Shown: positions 33,112-44,950, counted from the stretch's first letter. The stretch: DNA of 64,000 bases from Andrena cerasifolii (GCF_050908995.1 NC_135119.1:2046001-2110000), one strand, 5' to 3'. A program made the numbers and translations. Notes: a model not told the origin generated them from the sequence alone.

Positions 33112-33620
33112 AATGGTGGAAAAATTCGCTAGATTATGCAGTTAACCTTATAAAAACAGGTAATTTTAAAAGGGAAATTTACACGGATGCCTCCGGCACA
33201 GGTTGGGGTGCACCTAATGGATTCAATAGTATTTGGGGGTTTTAGAATGAACAGGAAAAATGATTGTCCATTAATTATAAAAAACTTAAAATTAGAAGCA
33301 GTAAAATTAGCATTTAATAGATTAGCGAATAATTTGAAAGTCTGTCAAATTTTATTCAGAGTTGATAACACCACAGCTATTAGTATATTAACAGAATGGG
33401 AGGTACAAAATATAAAAATTATAATGGATGCAATAAATATGACAATGGGATGAAGCAAAATACATTTTCTTATTTGCTTCATATATACATATGTATCACC
33501 TTCGGAAAATGAAAATGCGGATAAACTATCGAGACTAAAAAACGACGATACTGATTGGGAATTGTGTGATAGAGTATTTAGAAAAATCGAAAGCGTATTT
33601 GGAACTCCGAAATAGGCTTA
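33112..33620 (+). pseudogene. DIRS-type RNase H (copy 2)
   Basis: The ribonuclease H fold is readable: REIYTDASGTGWGAP with the first aspartate, LKLEAVKLAFNRL with the glutamate, ILFRVDNTTAISIL with another aspartate, then ENENADKLSR near 33505-33535. The enzyme removes RNA from the RNA-DNA hybrid. Frameshifts lie at about 33220 and 33450-33490. Confidence 0.8.
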
Positions 33621-34080
33621 TTTGCAACGAAATATAGGTAATACAAAATGTACCAGATTTTTTCATGGATGCTAGATGATAAAGTGGAAGAAATAGATGC
33701 TTTTACAATCAAATGGACAAAACTAAAGTTTCATGCTTTTCCTCCCTTTAGTCTAATTCTAAAAGCACTAGTGAAAGTACAACAAGAAGGTGCATCGGGT
33801 ATTTTTGTAGTGCCAGACTGGCCAAACCAATCGTGGTATCGGCTATTTAAAAGTCTAATAATTAATGAGCTCTTAATATTTAAACCTGATAATAAGCTGT
33901 TATTATTTCCATGCAGATCGAAAAAACATCCGAGAGCACAATACCTACGTTTACTGGCAGGAGAAGTATTAGATTAGATGGGAGAATAGACTACCAGCTT
34001 TAATTAAGACATCAAGTCATGGACGATTTCAACCATTGTTATTACTACCAAGATACACCAATGGTACTAATAGGTTATGT
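33621..34080 (+). pseudogene. DIRS-type pol C-terminal part (copy 2)
   Basis: A good frame (33648-33977) reads EIDAFTIKWTKLKFHAFPPF, then GIFVVPDWPNQSWYRLF, the conserved DIRS segment after RNase H. It ends in a frame change near 33977. The recombinase and right terminal repeats were not found, so the copy is truncated. Confidence 0.75.
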
Positions 34081-34082
34081 GT

Positions 34083-34160
34083 CACCGGATTTTGGTAGTC
34101 ACCGGATTTTGGCAGCGCACCATCATTGTTTGTGTGCTACCAAAATCCGGTGAATTCTTA
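34083..34160. repeat. Short inverted repeat, CACCGGATTTTGG
   Basis: CACCGGATTTTGGTAG occurs at about 34083, again in part as CACCGGATTTTGGCAG at about 34101, and inverted as CTACCAAAATCCGGTG near 34137-34152. Probably a very small MITE; no duplication identified. Confidence 0.5.
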
Positions 34161-34247
34161 ATTTTTTTATGAAAATCTCGAATTTCTACAGACCATATCA
34201 GAGGTTTGCGCCGAAATGACACATGTTCTATACTCAATGTCATTTAA

Positions 34248-34394
34248 GAAGGAACCTGCCGACCGACGAGTTTAGACCGGTTCTGCGCAGGTTGACGCTC
34301 ATTGGTGCCAGAAGAAGCCGCTATTGGCTGTACCCCCACCAACGCTTTTTCGGAGCCAATGAGCTCATTCTGCATGCGCGAAACGGGTTCCTTC
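34248..34394. mobile_element. 147-bp TTAA MITE (GAAGGAACC ends)
   Basis: TTAA at 34244-34247 and 34395-34398, inverted ends GAAGGAACC and GGTTCCTTC. Interior is GC-richer and partly self-complementary (ATTGGTGCC, GAGCCAATGAGCTC). Confidence 0.75.
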
Positions 34395-34399
34395 TTAAA

Positions 34400-34675
34400 T
34401 GACTTCGAGTATACACATCCTGTATTTTTTTCCAAGTGGATTTGAACCTCAATTCGCTCGCAATCAGGACAAAATGAAGAGAAAAAAATATTCGAGAAAA
34501 ACGCATTTAAAGTTTCTGGGCAAAGGCGACGGTATAGGTTGCCGCTTGACGTTTTTAGCTGCCAAATCTACAATTTTGCAAATTTTACTATAAACCAACC
34601 GGCATTTTATTGAGAAAAGATAGTACTTTCGGAAAACGCAATAAAAAAAATCAATTTTTCGACTGCCTAGCCCCC
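34400..34675 (+). mobile_element. Right half of a TTAA element
   Basis: Carries the shared core TTCGAGAAAAACGCATTTAA at 34491 and ends GCCTAGCCCCC just before the TTAA at 34676-34679. No matching left end (GGGGGCTAGGC) precedes it. It therefore looks like a truncated element sharing its TTAA with the next one. Confidence 0.55.
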
Positions 34676-34679
34676 TTAA

Positions 34680-35353
34680 GGGGTCATTCTGGTTAGCGCG
34701 CCGATAAATTCAGCAATTTTCAGGAATTTATTGCGAAGACAGGAATTATAGTAATGGAATAAAACTTTTTTCTATTGATTAAACTACATTTCTACAATAA
34801 ATAAAAAATATAAAAGTAATAAAATTATTGCTTTTAAAATGGATTTGCAGGCGATTTTGATGGTATGTTTAAAGATTCATGCCTCGCTCGTGCAGGTGAT
34901 TTCAGCAGTTGGACTTATCTGAATCCAAAAATACAAACAGATTCTTGATCAGTATGACTGTCGCTATGGCCCGAACTAGAATAAATGATTTATTCTTAAA
35001 ATTAACAAAATGGCGGGCAAAATACAAGAATCAATGTATTTCGGCTGTGTTTTCTGTGCTATTTTCGATTTTAAAAGTAGGTTAGACTGAACAGAAATAC
35101 TTGGTTGTAGTACCGGCCAGAGGCATAGGTGTGTAGAATCAGCAGTTCAATTTATAAAGCAATCGGTTCGATAGATTTTGAGATTTTACCTGCACCATGT
35201 GAAAAATTGACGTTTCGAGAAAATGCCTGTGTAGAAGCTAAAATAATTGGAATTTTTCAATGAAAATTTAACAGTACATTCTTGAGGATATGTACTTTCG
35301 AAATATGTTATAAAAAAAACGATTTTTTCAAACCGTCTAACCAGACTGACCCC
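34680..35353 (+). mobile_element. TTAA element (GGGGTCATTCTGGTTAG ends)
   Basis: TTAA at 34676-34679 and 35354-35357, ends GGGGTCATTCTGGTTAG and CTAACCAGACTGACCCC. A degraded form of the shared core, CGTTTCGAGAAAATGC, is at 35212. No coding. Confidence 0.85.
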
Positions 35354-35532
35354 TTAATACACTGCATGGTTTTCTCGGGACAGAAATTATCATAAAGTCA
35401 TAAAATGACATTTTAATTTAAATTTTAAAATTTAATTCAGCCAATTAAATCGTAACAGTTTCATTCGACCTCTCGTTCCTTCGTCTCGAACTTCTAGATG
35501 TAACACATCAAGAATAGGTACTTTTATAGGTA

Positions 35533-36421
35533 GGGGAAACCTGTCCAAAACCTGGGGCAAAACAGTATACCATATTTATTTCTGAAAACAAATGAGCGAT
35601 GCCCATGCGCGTTTGGCAATTGTTTTCCGCCCTATTGAACTGTTAGTCAACAGATCCTCGTGGCGAAATACATACACTCCAGCGAATTATATTTCCACGT
35701 GCTGTGATCTTATTTCCGACTGTACTTCAAGTGTACTATATAGTGTTCTGGTAATTAGAAGGTAAGTTACATGAAGATATCTATTAACAGTATCTATTTC
35801 TATTATATTTTGATGATGGTGGCCAATTGTTGTCATTTTCATATTCAGCGGTAACCAAAAGTGTGGGTCCTTACGCCTTAGAGCAAAACCGTACACCGAA
35901 CGACGGTTCGTAAACTATTAGTGTTCCATTTTTGTTTAAAGGTGTCAGCAAGGTGCCACGTAATTATAAAAGAAACACTGTCAGACAAGCAATTAAACCT
36001 AGAGAAAATAAAGATAAAACTAATTTTTGTGTAAATTGTCGCGAAGAATATGGCCTGAGCCGCTTGGATCAAAATTGAGTCCAATGTACCTACAAGGTGT
36101 GGTGGATGGGCGCACGAAGGTTGCACCGGCTGGGGATCCGAAGAACTCGGCGATATTCAATGTTGTTAAGATCGGGACAAAACAGTATACTATAGTATAT
36201 ACGGCTTTGCCTACCTTATGGGCAAAAAATGGGGAAAAAGAAGAGGTTTTATTTTATTGTTCAATTCAGTACCCTATTTAAACTTTTCAATTATATTTTT
36301 GTTCTTTTGTATTGTCTATGAAACCCTTTGATAAATATCGTTGTTATTACCCAATTTGTTTTAATTTTTAAAAAGTTATGGGCCTAGAACCCTAAGTATA
36401 CGGTTTTGGACGGGTTTCCCC
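35533..36421 (+). mobile_element. Message element (f): CAAAACNGTATAC
   Basis: TA-flanked, 889 bp, ends GGGGAAACCTGTCCAAAACC and CGGTTTTGGACGGGTTTCCC. The word GGGGCAAAACAGTATACC near the left end recurs as GAGCAAAACCGTACACC near 35881 and GGGACAAAACAGTATAC near 36175. A worn finger-like coding piece (WAHEGCTGW) lies near 36105-36135, before the right internal word. Confidence 0.8.
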
Positions 36422-36938
36422 TACTATCTAACGACGTTTATTTCCGAGTCAAAATGTGAAAAGTTGCTGGCTCTCTAATAGAACCCACTGAATATATCTT
36501 AATGAACTATTAGTCACAGATTGATAACGTACCTATGTACATAGAATTTTTCCATTCCGTCATCTACATCTACGATTCAGGAGAGAAGAATATGACGTTG
36601 GTCTAACGATGGTCTAGACTGTAATGTCTGAAACCACTTGCAATAAATCACTACATTCTGAACTGGATATCATCATAAAACTGCTGGTTTATGTTGTAAC
36701 TTCCTTGTACACACAGCGTTTACCAGAATATCATACATAATGGGAGAACCCATGCGTGGGCAGGTCCGTTCTGATCACTTCATCGCGTCATGTATGGAAA
36801 AACCAATTGATTTGTTTCCTCGTTACCCCTCCCCTATCTGTTGTGTAATATAACGCGATACAATGTTGATATTAATTTTAATCACAATCTGATTGAGTGG
36901 ATGGCTATCTTCACCCGTCACTTCCAAAAACCAATTAA

Positions 36939-37140
36939 GGAGGTTCGATACCGGAGCAAAAATAATGAGAAATCTTTGAAAAGTCTTTTGATCTAATGTC
37001 CAAAGTGTAGTCCGCATTGTGTTAAAATTTCAAGTCCATTGATAACACGGTTTATGAAAAAATTGAAATCAAAGTTGCGCTCTTAAACACAGGCTGTTAT
37101 GGGAGAAGCGATAAAATTTCTATAAAATGGTACAAATATA
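36939..37140. mobile_element. Partial TTAA element (GGAGGTTCGATACC)
   Basis: Starts after TTAA (36935-36938) with GGAGGTTCGATACCGGAGCA and matches, in reverse complement, about 190 bp of the right part of the complete element at 53132-53953. The other end was not found. Confidence 0.6.
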
Positions 37141-37906
37141 GTGAATAAAAACTATGAGAAAAATAAAAGTTTTTGATAAGCTCTTAACTTTTGCGATTTT
37201 GGCAAAATTTAACTATTAAAAAACAGGGTTTACCACGATATAATACAGTAACTAGTAAGTATGTTAATAAAATATGTATTGTAATTGGCCAGTAGCCCCA
37301 CTTTTCGAAAGCATGGGTCTGAATACACGGGCCTAACCCGGGCCTCCGAGGGTTAATATCACTTATATTACTACACCTTAAAGGCCGTAAATTGGCGGTT
37401 AAATTGAGCCAAATTTCATTAAAATATCTAGACCAAAACCAAAGTTATAGATTTTTTATCGCCGTCGGGTCGTTTTGTCCCACTGTGCGCCGCGCCAAGT
37501 ATTTGACTGTAAAAGCACCTTTATGTACTTGCAGCTCATTTTGATTTCACATCTTTTTTTATTTGGTAATTTATTATCTTCTATTTTTTGTGATTTATTT
37601 GATTTCATGTACTTGGTGTAATTTTTTCACTTTTCCGAAGTTTTTATGGGGTTTCCATCTACCCATATACTACATGTAAAAAAAAATTGAAAACCTTGGT
37701 ACTATTTTTTCAACACTTTTTAAGCTGTTTCATCCGTCAAGGTCGTCTCTTTCCATAAGAGTACGTGTGAAACCAGTGAAAATTAAAATCGTTATAACTC
37801 AGCAACCATTTAGTGAATTCGTTTAAAATTTTTGGACCACATCAGGAAGATTCGAAAGAACAATTTCCTAAATTTTCATCGACTTGGCACCACTTTGAAG
37901 ATACAC
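37141..37906. other. No recognised gene
   Basis: AT-rich sequence with short frames only and no recognisable element ends. Confidence 0.35.
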
Positions 37907-38268
37907 TAGGTATAAAAAGTCTGTGTACACTAAGGTATGCAGAAGTGTCTGTTTATGAAAATATAGAAATATCCTTGAATTCGGGTCAAAATGTATTTTT
38001 AACATGTACATGGTATGTTTACAATTCTAGTAATGTCAAAGTAACAAATTAAAAATGACCAGAACTTAAATACAGACAATAAAACGAAAAATGTCCCTGA
38101 AAATAACAGTCTGTGTACGGCTACGTGAAATGGTGATTTCCCGAAACAGGATTGGGGATTCCCCGGTTCCTAACCTTAATTCTGGTTCAACGAAGCTCCG
38201 TGCAGATTGCTACGCGTGTGCGTGTATTATTTATAACGGTACAGTAGGTTTTAACAAGCAAAACTAGC

Positions 38269-40037
38269 ATGGAATACGGAGGAAAAGAAATTTCTGTCAG
38301 TGAAAGGAAAATTATCATGAAATTGCGGAAAGAAGGAAAAAGTTATCGAGAAATAGGAAAAATAATAGGAAGACGACATTCATCCTTCAAAGAGTTATAA
38401 ATAATTTTAAATCAACGGATATTATAACGTCTAAACCCCGTTCTGGTCGTCCGTCAAAATTATCCAAAAGAGAGCAACGGAGTATTGTAAGTGAAGTTAA
38501 AAAAAATCCGCGAATAACTGCAATGCAAATTACTAAGGATATAGCGTTCAAGTTTAATAAAAAAAATTTGTGTCGATACCGCACGAAATATACTAAAAAA
38601 GGCTGGATATCACGGTCACGTCGCACGTAAGAAACCATTTACATCGAAGATCAATCGAAAAAAAAACGAATAAAATTTGCGAATGAACATGCCAATAAAC
38701 CAATTGAGTTCTGGGAAAAAGTACTATTTTCAGACGAAAGTAAATTTTGCATTTTTGGCATAAAAGGTCGAAAACTGGTATGGAGAAAACCATGTACTGC
38801 ACTAAACAAAGAACACCTATTTCCAACTATTAAGCACGGTGGCGGTGGCGTCATGGTATGGGGGTGCATGGCCAGTAGTGGAGTAGGGCAGTTACAATTT
38901 ATAGAATCCACAATGAATAAAGTTGATTATTTAAACATTTTAAAAGCTAATGTCAAGCAAAGTGCCGAAAAATTAGGATTGAGTACTTCATACTATTTCA
39001 TGCATGATAATGATCGGAAGCGTACGGCTGAAATTATTAAGGGGAGGTTCTGGTCTAGAGCCCCAAAAAATAGGTGATATTTAGGAATTAATTAAAGGAA
39101 AACTACTATATATAATTTAATGGGACTTGTTGCATTGTATTAAGGATGTCTTATGTTATAGAAATATATTTTTTGTTTTATAATTAATCAGTGCAAACAG
39201 CCCTGGGGAGTCGTTAAAGTTAAGGCGTCAAAAAATTGATCCAAATCGGTGGGACCTGTATCTCCAAAAGTTATTATCCGATTCGACTGAAACCTTTTTT
39301 ATTTTGAAGATTATTCTTTTTTCTAGGGGGGGGGGGCTAAAAAAAATTACAAAATTACATTTTTGAAAGAATAACAACACTTCAAGCTTGAAATCACTTT
39401 TCACTGTATTTTCCGTCATTTCAATGCCTTTAAAAATTATAAATTTTCAACTTTTTGTAATTTTTTTACTTCCCCCCCTAGCCAGAAGTATATTCTTCAA
39501 AATAAAAAAAGTTTCAGTCCAATCGGATAATAACTTTTGAAGATACAGGTCCCACCGTTTTGAAAACACTGTTTCGAGAAAAACGCGTTTGAAGTTTTAC
39601 GTGAGCGCCGAGTGGCCGGTCGTGACCCATGCATTTGCCGCTACTCAAATGCCTATAACTTCGTGAATTTTACGAATTTCAACAAATCCTTTTAAACACG
39701 CACTCCTAAAAGATTGAACATTCGAAAAATGAAATAAAAAAAAAATCGACATTTAGACCAGAACCTCCCCTTAAGTTATGGCTACTTTACAACGTTCCGA
39801 AACAGGTACATACACCTCCTCAATCGCCGGATTTAAATCGTATAGAGCATCTATGGGATTTGTTAGAACGTGGAATACGTCAACATAATATAACATCAAA
39901 GGATATGTTAACAACTATTTTAAAAGAAGAATAGGAAAATTTAGTGCTCAAGAGACAAGTACACTTGTACATTCTATACCGAAACGATTGCAGGAGGTTC
40001 TACAGAGAAGAGGATATCCTACAAGCTACTAACTTTG
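38269..40037 (+). pseudogene. Tc1-family transposase (DD34E type), interrupted
   Basis: Starts MEYGGKEISVSERKIIMKLR with a helix-turn-helix (GKSYREIGKIIGR), then SKPRSGRPSKLS and KKNPRITAMQI. The catalytic core has FWEKVLFSDESKF (first aspartate), VMVWGCMASSGVG, FMHDNDRKRTAEIIK (second aspartate) and PQSPDLNRIEHLWDLLERG (glutamate). Frameshifts lie near 38370 and 38555-38580. A TAG near 39931 follows LKEE. The TTAA element at 39041-39770 separates AEIIK from LWLLYNVPKQ, and its removal restores that frame exactly. Confidence 0.9.
39041..39770 (+). mobile_element. TTAA element, family GGGGAGNTTC, copy 2
   Basis: TTAA at 39037-39040 and 39771-39774, ends GGGGAGGTTCTGGTCTAGAG and TAGACCAGAACCTCCCC. 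Same internal layout as 22732-23469, with the core GTTTCGAGAAAAACGCGTTT at 39571. It is younger than the Tc1 copy it splits. Confidence 0.9.
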
Positions 40038-40192
40038 CATCACTTAGGATTATTTTTACTTTTGTTATACCTGTGCGCAGACTTTTTCTGGTGACTTTTC
40101 AGAGACATTTTTCGTTTTATTGTCTGTATTTAAGTTCTGGTCATTTTTAATTTGTTATTTTGATATCACTAGAATCGTAAACATACCATGTA

Positions 40193-40756
40193 CAGTGACT
40201 CGCATTAATATTCGGACACTTTTTAAAATCGCATAACTTTTTTAGAATTGGTCCAAACAACTTGAGTTTTTTTTTTAGAAGCTAGAAGGATTAGTTTGCT
40301 AACTGACGCGTTTCGTGGTTTTGGGGAAAAAATGTATTTGGTTGGAATAGCGAAAAGAATAGTAAAGGTTGATTTTTAAACTTTTTTTTGTGAGCTTGTA
40401 ATGAAAATTAAAAAAATCGCGAAAATTCCCGAAATCAGCGATTCTCGACCTTATTCTGCGATCTTTAAACGTTTGTAGCTCGGAGCAACGTTAACCGATT
40501 TTCATGAAATTTTAGGCACGTATACAACTTACTGCAATCTACAAACTTTTTTTTTTAATTTTCATTACAAGTCCACAAAAAAAAAGTTTAAAAATCGACC
40601 TTTTCCAACCAAATACATTTGTTTTTTCAAAACAACGAAACGCGTCAGTTAGCAAACTAATCCTTCTAGCTTCTCAAAAAAACTCAAGTTGTTTGGACCA
40701 ATTCTAAAAAAATTATGCGATTTTAAAAAGTGTCCGAATATTAATGCGAGTCACTG
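40193..40756. mobile_element. Tc1/mariner-type MITE (CAGTGACTCGCATTAATATT)
   Basis: TA-flanked, 564 bp, with ends CAGTGACTCGCATTAATATT and AATATTAATGCGAGTCACTG. The interior is also largely inverted (TAATCCTTCTAGCTTCT and its partner). It sits in the right arm of the Tc1 element. Related fragment at 30180. Confidence 0.9.
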
Positions 40757-41153
40757 TACATGTCACAAATACATTTTGACCTGAATTCAAGGATATTTCT
40801 ATATTTTCATAAACAGACACTTCTGCATACCTTAGTGTACGCAGACTTTTTATACCTAGGTCCAATACCTCCTTAACACCAGTAGGTAACAGCCATTACT
40901 CGATCACTAGTAACAGTCACGCAGCAGAGTATCCAAAGGATTACTCCTTGTCCTACCGATATTAATAGTGTATGTATTCTATTCTAAGCTTCCATTTGTT
41001 GTAATAAAGTGTAGGTATCAAGTGAACCAGAGGGTCTCCATTCCGCCTCATAACACGCGAAATGGAACGATTTGCCGACTTAATTTCCTTGCAACTGTAA
41101 CGAGTAATACGGTCACATATTTGAAGCTCACATTTCCATCCAAGAAGATCAAG

Positions 41154-41240
41154 ATGGCGAGCGCCAACGGATTGTCGCGGTCAGCGAATCTCGCCAGATT
41201 CGTTCGGCTGCAAAACCCGGTGGCATTTAGTGTACGGTGA
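41154..41240 (+). CDS. Possible first coding exon, mitochondrial presequence
   Basis: An ATG in good context (ATCAAGATGGCG) opens 28 codons, MASANGLSRSANLARFVRLQ and then NPVAFSVR, before TGA. The peptide has four arginines, no acidic residues and an amphipathic look, like a mitochondrial targeting peptide. A splice donor could lie at CGGTGACA just before the stop. The surroundings (40870-41330) show no TE ends. No following exon was found, so a chance frame remains possible. Confidence 0.3.
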   Translation: MASANGLSRSANLARFVRLQNPVAFSVR

Positions 41241-42397
41241 CACGGCGTTACGATAGGGGAACGAGGCATTCGCGAAGGGACTGAGTTTCCACGATACCTC
41301 GTAATAACCTGTCGGGCTATTACACTATTAGGACCTGGGGGCCACTAATGGGGCCCATGCTGTGCATGAAGGAATCACGTTACGCACGCATGCAGCTAAG
41401 TCACCCGTGTGCACGCGCCTCTCTGCACGGAAACGCGTAGCCATGCATCGCGCGTTTATTGCAGACGGGGAGGCTGTCCTACCTCCAGATTGGGGGGGGG
41501 GGGGTGGCGGGGAGGGGGAGAGGGGCACCACACATACACACGCGCGCGCGCGCGCGCTCGTCGGGAGGAGAGAGAAACGGTTACACGAAATACAATACTT
41601 TCGTACGTGACATTCGAGCGAGCTGTTGCATTTCCAGCAGACCCGCGATACTTACGCCGCCGTTTCTACCGAATGCATGCAACTTTTCCATCGCGTACGA
41701 CGGCACGCCCGACACGCTGACTTTGCTTCCTTTTTCTAGTAGAAACGCTCGCTCCGATTTTACGAGCGGATCTGATTTATTACTCACGCGATTGCATCGA
41801 GCTATTGATAACGAAGCTGCGACAACTCTGCAGGTACCCTGGCACGCGTTTGTCACCGTTTTCATCCATCCAGCATCTCTCTCGCGAAAAGGATCAGGAA
41901 TCCTTTGATAGTAATAATAATACGTCTTTATTGCCCCAACAAATTATGCTAGATTAGCACACGTTTGGTCTTTTTCTTTGTTCCTATTTGTGGCGCAATG
42001 GGCGGGAATGCTGTTTTAAAATCCTAGCCTGTTATTCTATTAAACAATTAACCTATAATTTACAAGTAGGTTATAGATTCGCGTTCTTGATGTACAACGA
42101 GGCTACTTGCCTGAAGTTTCTTTTTGATTTAATTACCTTGATCGCGAAGCAGTCGGGAAATCCCCGATCTGCGTCGTGATTCTTAACGTGATCAACTTTC
42201 GTTGTCGGGGGAAAAAATTTAAGATGTTCTTTATAAGTATGTACATTGTTTTTTATATGGTCTGCAGGATGAAAATGTAATGTGGTATGCAAATTAAGCG
42301 TGTTTGTAAGTGAATTCGAATGCAGACAATTTAACAGTCTCGTGAAACAAGTAGTTTTCCTGATAATCTTATTAACTCTCTTCCTTTGGTACAATGC
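41241..42397. other. GC-richer low-complexity stretch, no gene
   Basis: Holds a G run with GGGGGTGGCGGGGAGGGGG at 41491-41520 and an alternating (CG)n at 41540-41557. On the minus strand AATAAAGACG followed by TATTATTATTACTATCA near 41907-41930 looks like the tail of a non-LTR retroelement or SINE, but no body could be identified. Confidence 0.4.
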
Positions 42398-42404
42398 TGC
42401 CCTC

Positions 42405-43853
42405 TTTAGTTAAAATGTCCTATCTAACATTCTGAAACAACCGAGAAAGCAGAAGTTTTATCATTTACTTTGTACCATGGTGTAATAGATTAGTGTATTG
42501 ACTCCTGTTCAGAATGTGCGACCTTTTGGTCCTAGTTCTTCTGGCGGCCGCTAGATTGGCGCTCAAGAGGAAAGACTGACTTTTTGCGCAAAATACGACT
42601 AAAAGCTCTACTACTCTACAGTCACATAAATGCATGCGTATATGGATTTCTTGTTATGACGCCTCTCGCGACGACCAGAGGAACCAAACAGAAATCGGCA
42701 TACAAAATCGCTGGGGTAAAGGTGCTGAGTCGGAACACCTGTCTATTACACCGTGCTTTGTACCGTCCTTATTTTGCTTCATTTAAATTAAAACATGTTG
42801 TCATTATTTCGTAACAGCCTAATATAATTTTTTGTAATAGGTTTACCGGTAGGTGATGTGTTATTAACGTACCAATTAATTAATTGTTTTAGATAGGATA
42901 TTTTAACCATTTGGAAAGAAGTTAGGTTAAATACATTAGACGGTTTATAAATCTTTACGAAGCACGCAGAGGTTTCTAACTTTACTTAAAAGGTAAAAGA
43001 CGTGTGGAACTTCAAATATTTCAACATAAGGTGAATGTCCCAATTTCTGCTCATTTAAGAGGTTACTAGTCGGAAGGAAGGTGTACAAAATTTGTTTGCG
43101 ATCAAAATTTGCAGAGTAATTGATTAATTCTTTAATAATAAATCAACCAGTCGAAAACTATTTAAGAGAGATATTTCAAGATGTTTAACTAGTAGTAATT
43201 TGTAAGTAAATATAATGCTTTAAATGTCCGTATTTCTGCTCACCATTTGTACCAATTTCTGCTCACATAATATGTTGCCTTTTCAGGTTAAAATAAGTTA
43301 CATCTTTTATGGAGATGTTTCATAACACAACAGTAAAGCATAAAATAATGATAAACAAAAATAAAATGCCATCGAATAGAAATAGAGGTTACAGCATATA
43401 TTGAATTGTGAGGTTATGTTGTTAAAATTTTGGTTAGTAGAAATTCGGACACGACGGTGATTCACTTGACTCTAAACCTAATCACCTGTTTTCTACTTAA
43501 AATAATCAAAAATAGTACAAAATCTAGGTCCAGATCACAATACGGTATCTGTTTTTGTTAATAAATAAGAACTTTTATTGCAATAACTATTTTCTGCCCA
43601 ATTATCGAATACTAATAGTGACCCTGTTCGTTGCTTATGCTGCACTTTGATTAGCCCCAAGCTCGTGCAACACTCGCGCAAATGTTCAAATAATTTAGAA
43701 TTATTTTGTTGTAACTGCAGTACAAACGTGACGCTTATAATAATAAGAAAAATACGAAATGAGCAGAAATGGGGACATCAGCAGAAATTGGGACATTCAC
43801 CTTATCTCAAAATATGAAAAAATGCTAGATAGGACAGTTTAACTAAGTAGGGC
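42405..43853. mobile_element. Message element (k): GTTAAAATGTCCTATC
   Basis: Inverted ends TTAGTTAAAATGTCCTATCT near 42407 and AGATAGGACAGTTTAACTAA near 43826-43845, with an internal inverted word AGATAGGATATTTTAAC near 42891. It contains element (g). Outer limits are uncertain by about 10 bp. Confidence 0.6.
43029..43802 (-). mobile_element. Message element (g): CCCAATTTCTGCTCA
   Basis: TA-flanked, 774 bp, ends AGGTGAATGTCCCAATTTCT and AGAAATTGGGACATTCACCT. The word recurs as GTCCGTATTTCTGCTCA and ACCAATTTCTGCTCA near 43225-43270 (about 200 bp from the left end), as AGTAGAAATTCGGACA near 43437, and as GAGCAGAAATGGGGACA near 43760. Nested in element (k). Confidence 0.8.
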
Positions 43854-44163
43854 AAAATGGTCATCAGTGCATTTCAATGTATTGAAATTTTTATAAAAAG
43901 TTTTTAAAATAGTATAACGTTTGCAGTTTATTTTATGATGGAATTTAATGCGCCAATGTCAATCGGCGCATTAAATTCAAAACTGCGTGCAATTAAAGAT
44001 TCAGCAGCACGACCAATACGAATAAAGTAACAAGGGGTATAATTTATCTTTTCAGTGTTAATTAAACGTTGCTTGCGAAAGAAGTCGGAACGTTTTAATT
44101 TATAGAACATTTATATATTAAATAATTAAATGGAAAAGTATAGCAAACGCGAAAAGTTTTATG

Positions 44164-44416
44164 CAGGGCCGTTCCTGGCGGGGGTGCAAAAGGTGCCCCC
44201 GCACTTGGGCGGCCGCAGGCCGTTTATTATATGTAAAATTTTGATTAACAAGATAATAATAATCGAAACTTTTCCATGATAACTGTTTAAAATTATGTAT
44301 GTATAGATATAAAAGTAACCACTGCATATTAAATTCTTAATTAAAGAATATTGAATTAATAAGGGCGGCAAATATTGTTTTTGCACCTGAGCGGCCAAAA
44401 CCCAGGAACGGCCCTG
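44164..44416. mobile_element. hAT-type MITE (CAGGGCCGTTCCTGG)
   Basis: 253 bp with ends CAGGGCCGTTCCTGG and CCAGGAACGGCCCTG and a perfect 8-bp duplication GTTTTATG (44156-44163, 44417-44424). AT-rich core, GC-rich ends, no coding. Confidence 0.95.
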
Positions 44417-44950
44417 GTTTTATGTTACTCCAAATTTGCAGTTTCACCGGATACTATACGATCCCCCTAAATTTAATTTCACACAGAATATTGCTTCCAC
44501 GATGAAACTAACGACACTACATATGTACTTGCATGTATACACGCAAATAGAACATTTGTCATTTATACTGCCGGCTGAGGACAAAAAGCAATTCATATGG
44601 ATAAAAGTATTCGCTGCGCGGCAAATGCATTTCTTCCACCTAAAAAGTAACTGAAAAAACGAGGCGAGACGTTACTAAGAACGTATGAAAACCAGTGTCG
44701 GACAATCAATGACATCACAGCCGCGCAGCACTTTCGACAGCTAGTTTCGTAATCTGGAAGACGCAACAACTGCATTTATCGTCGTTCAGTTTGTATTCTG
44801 GAGCTCACAGCCACACAGCCACACGTAACGAAACATTCGATTATCCGGAATGAAAGGGTGGGTGCACTTCTCGCATCTCGTTCGCCCATGTGTCCTCATC
44901 GTTCAATGAGGTAGTACAAGACATATATGATTAATCAGCTTTGGGATATA

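Larger units (their letters stand above)
37909..40856 (+). mobile_element. Tc1-like element with long inverted ends
   Basis: TA-flanked (37907-37908, 40857-40858). The left arm from GGTATAAAAAGTCTGTGTAC runs about 190-210 bp (to about 38120, including GACCAGAACTTAAATACAGA). The right arm is its reverse complement but is split by the MITE at 40193. The coding region is split by a TTAA element. Confidence 0.8.

Noticed and set aside
41459..41908. 149-codon frame over the G and CG runs
   Set aside because: Glycine- and arginine-rich peptide from simple sequence; other frames are equally open.
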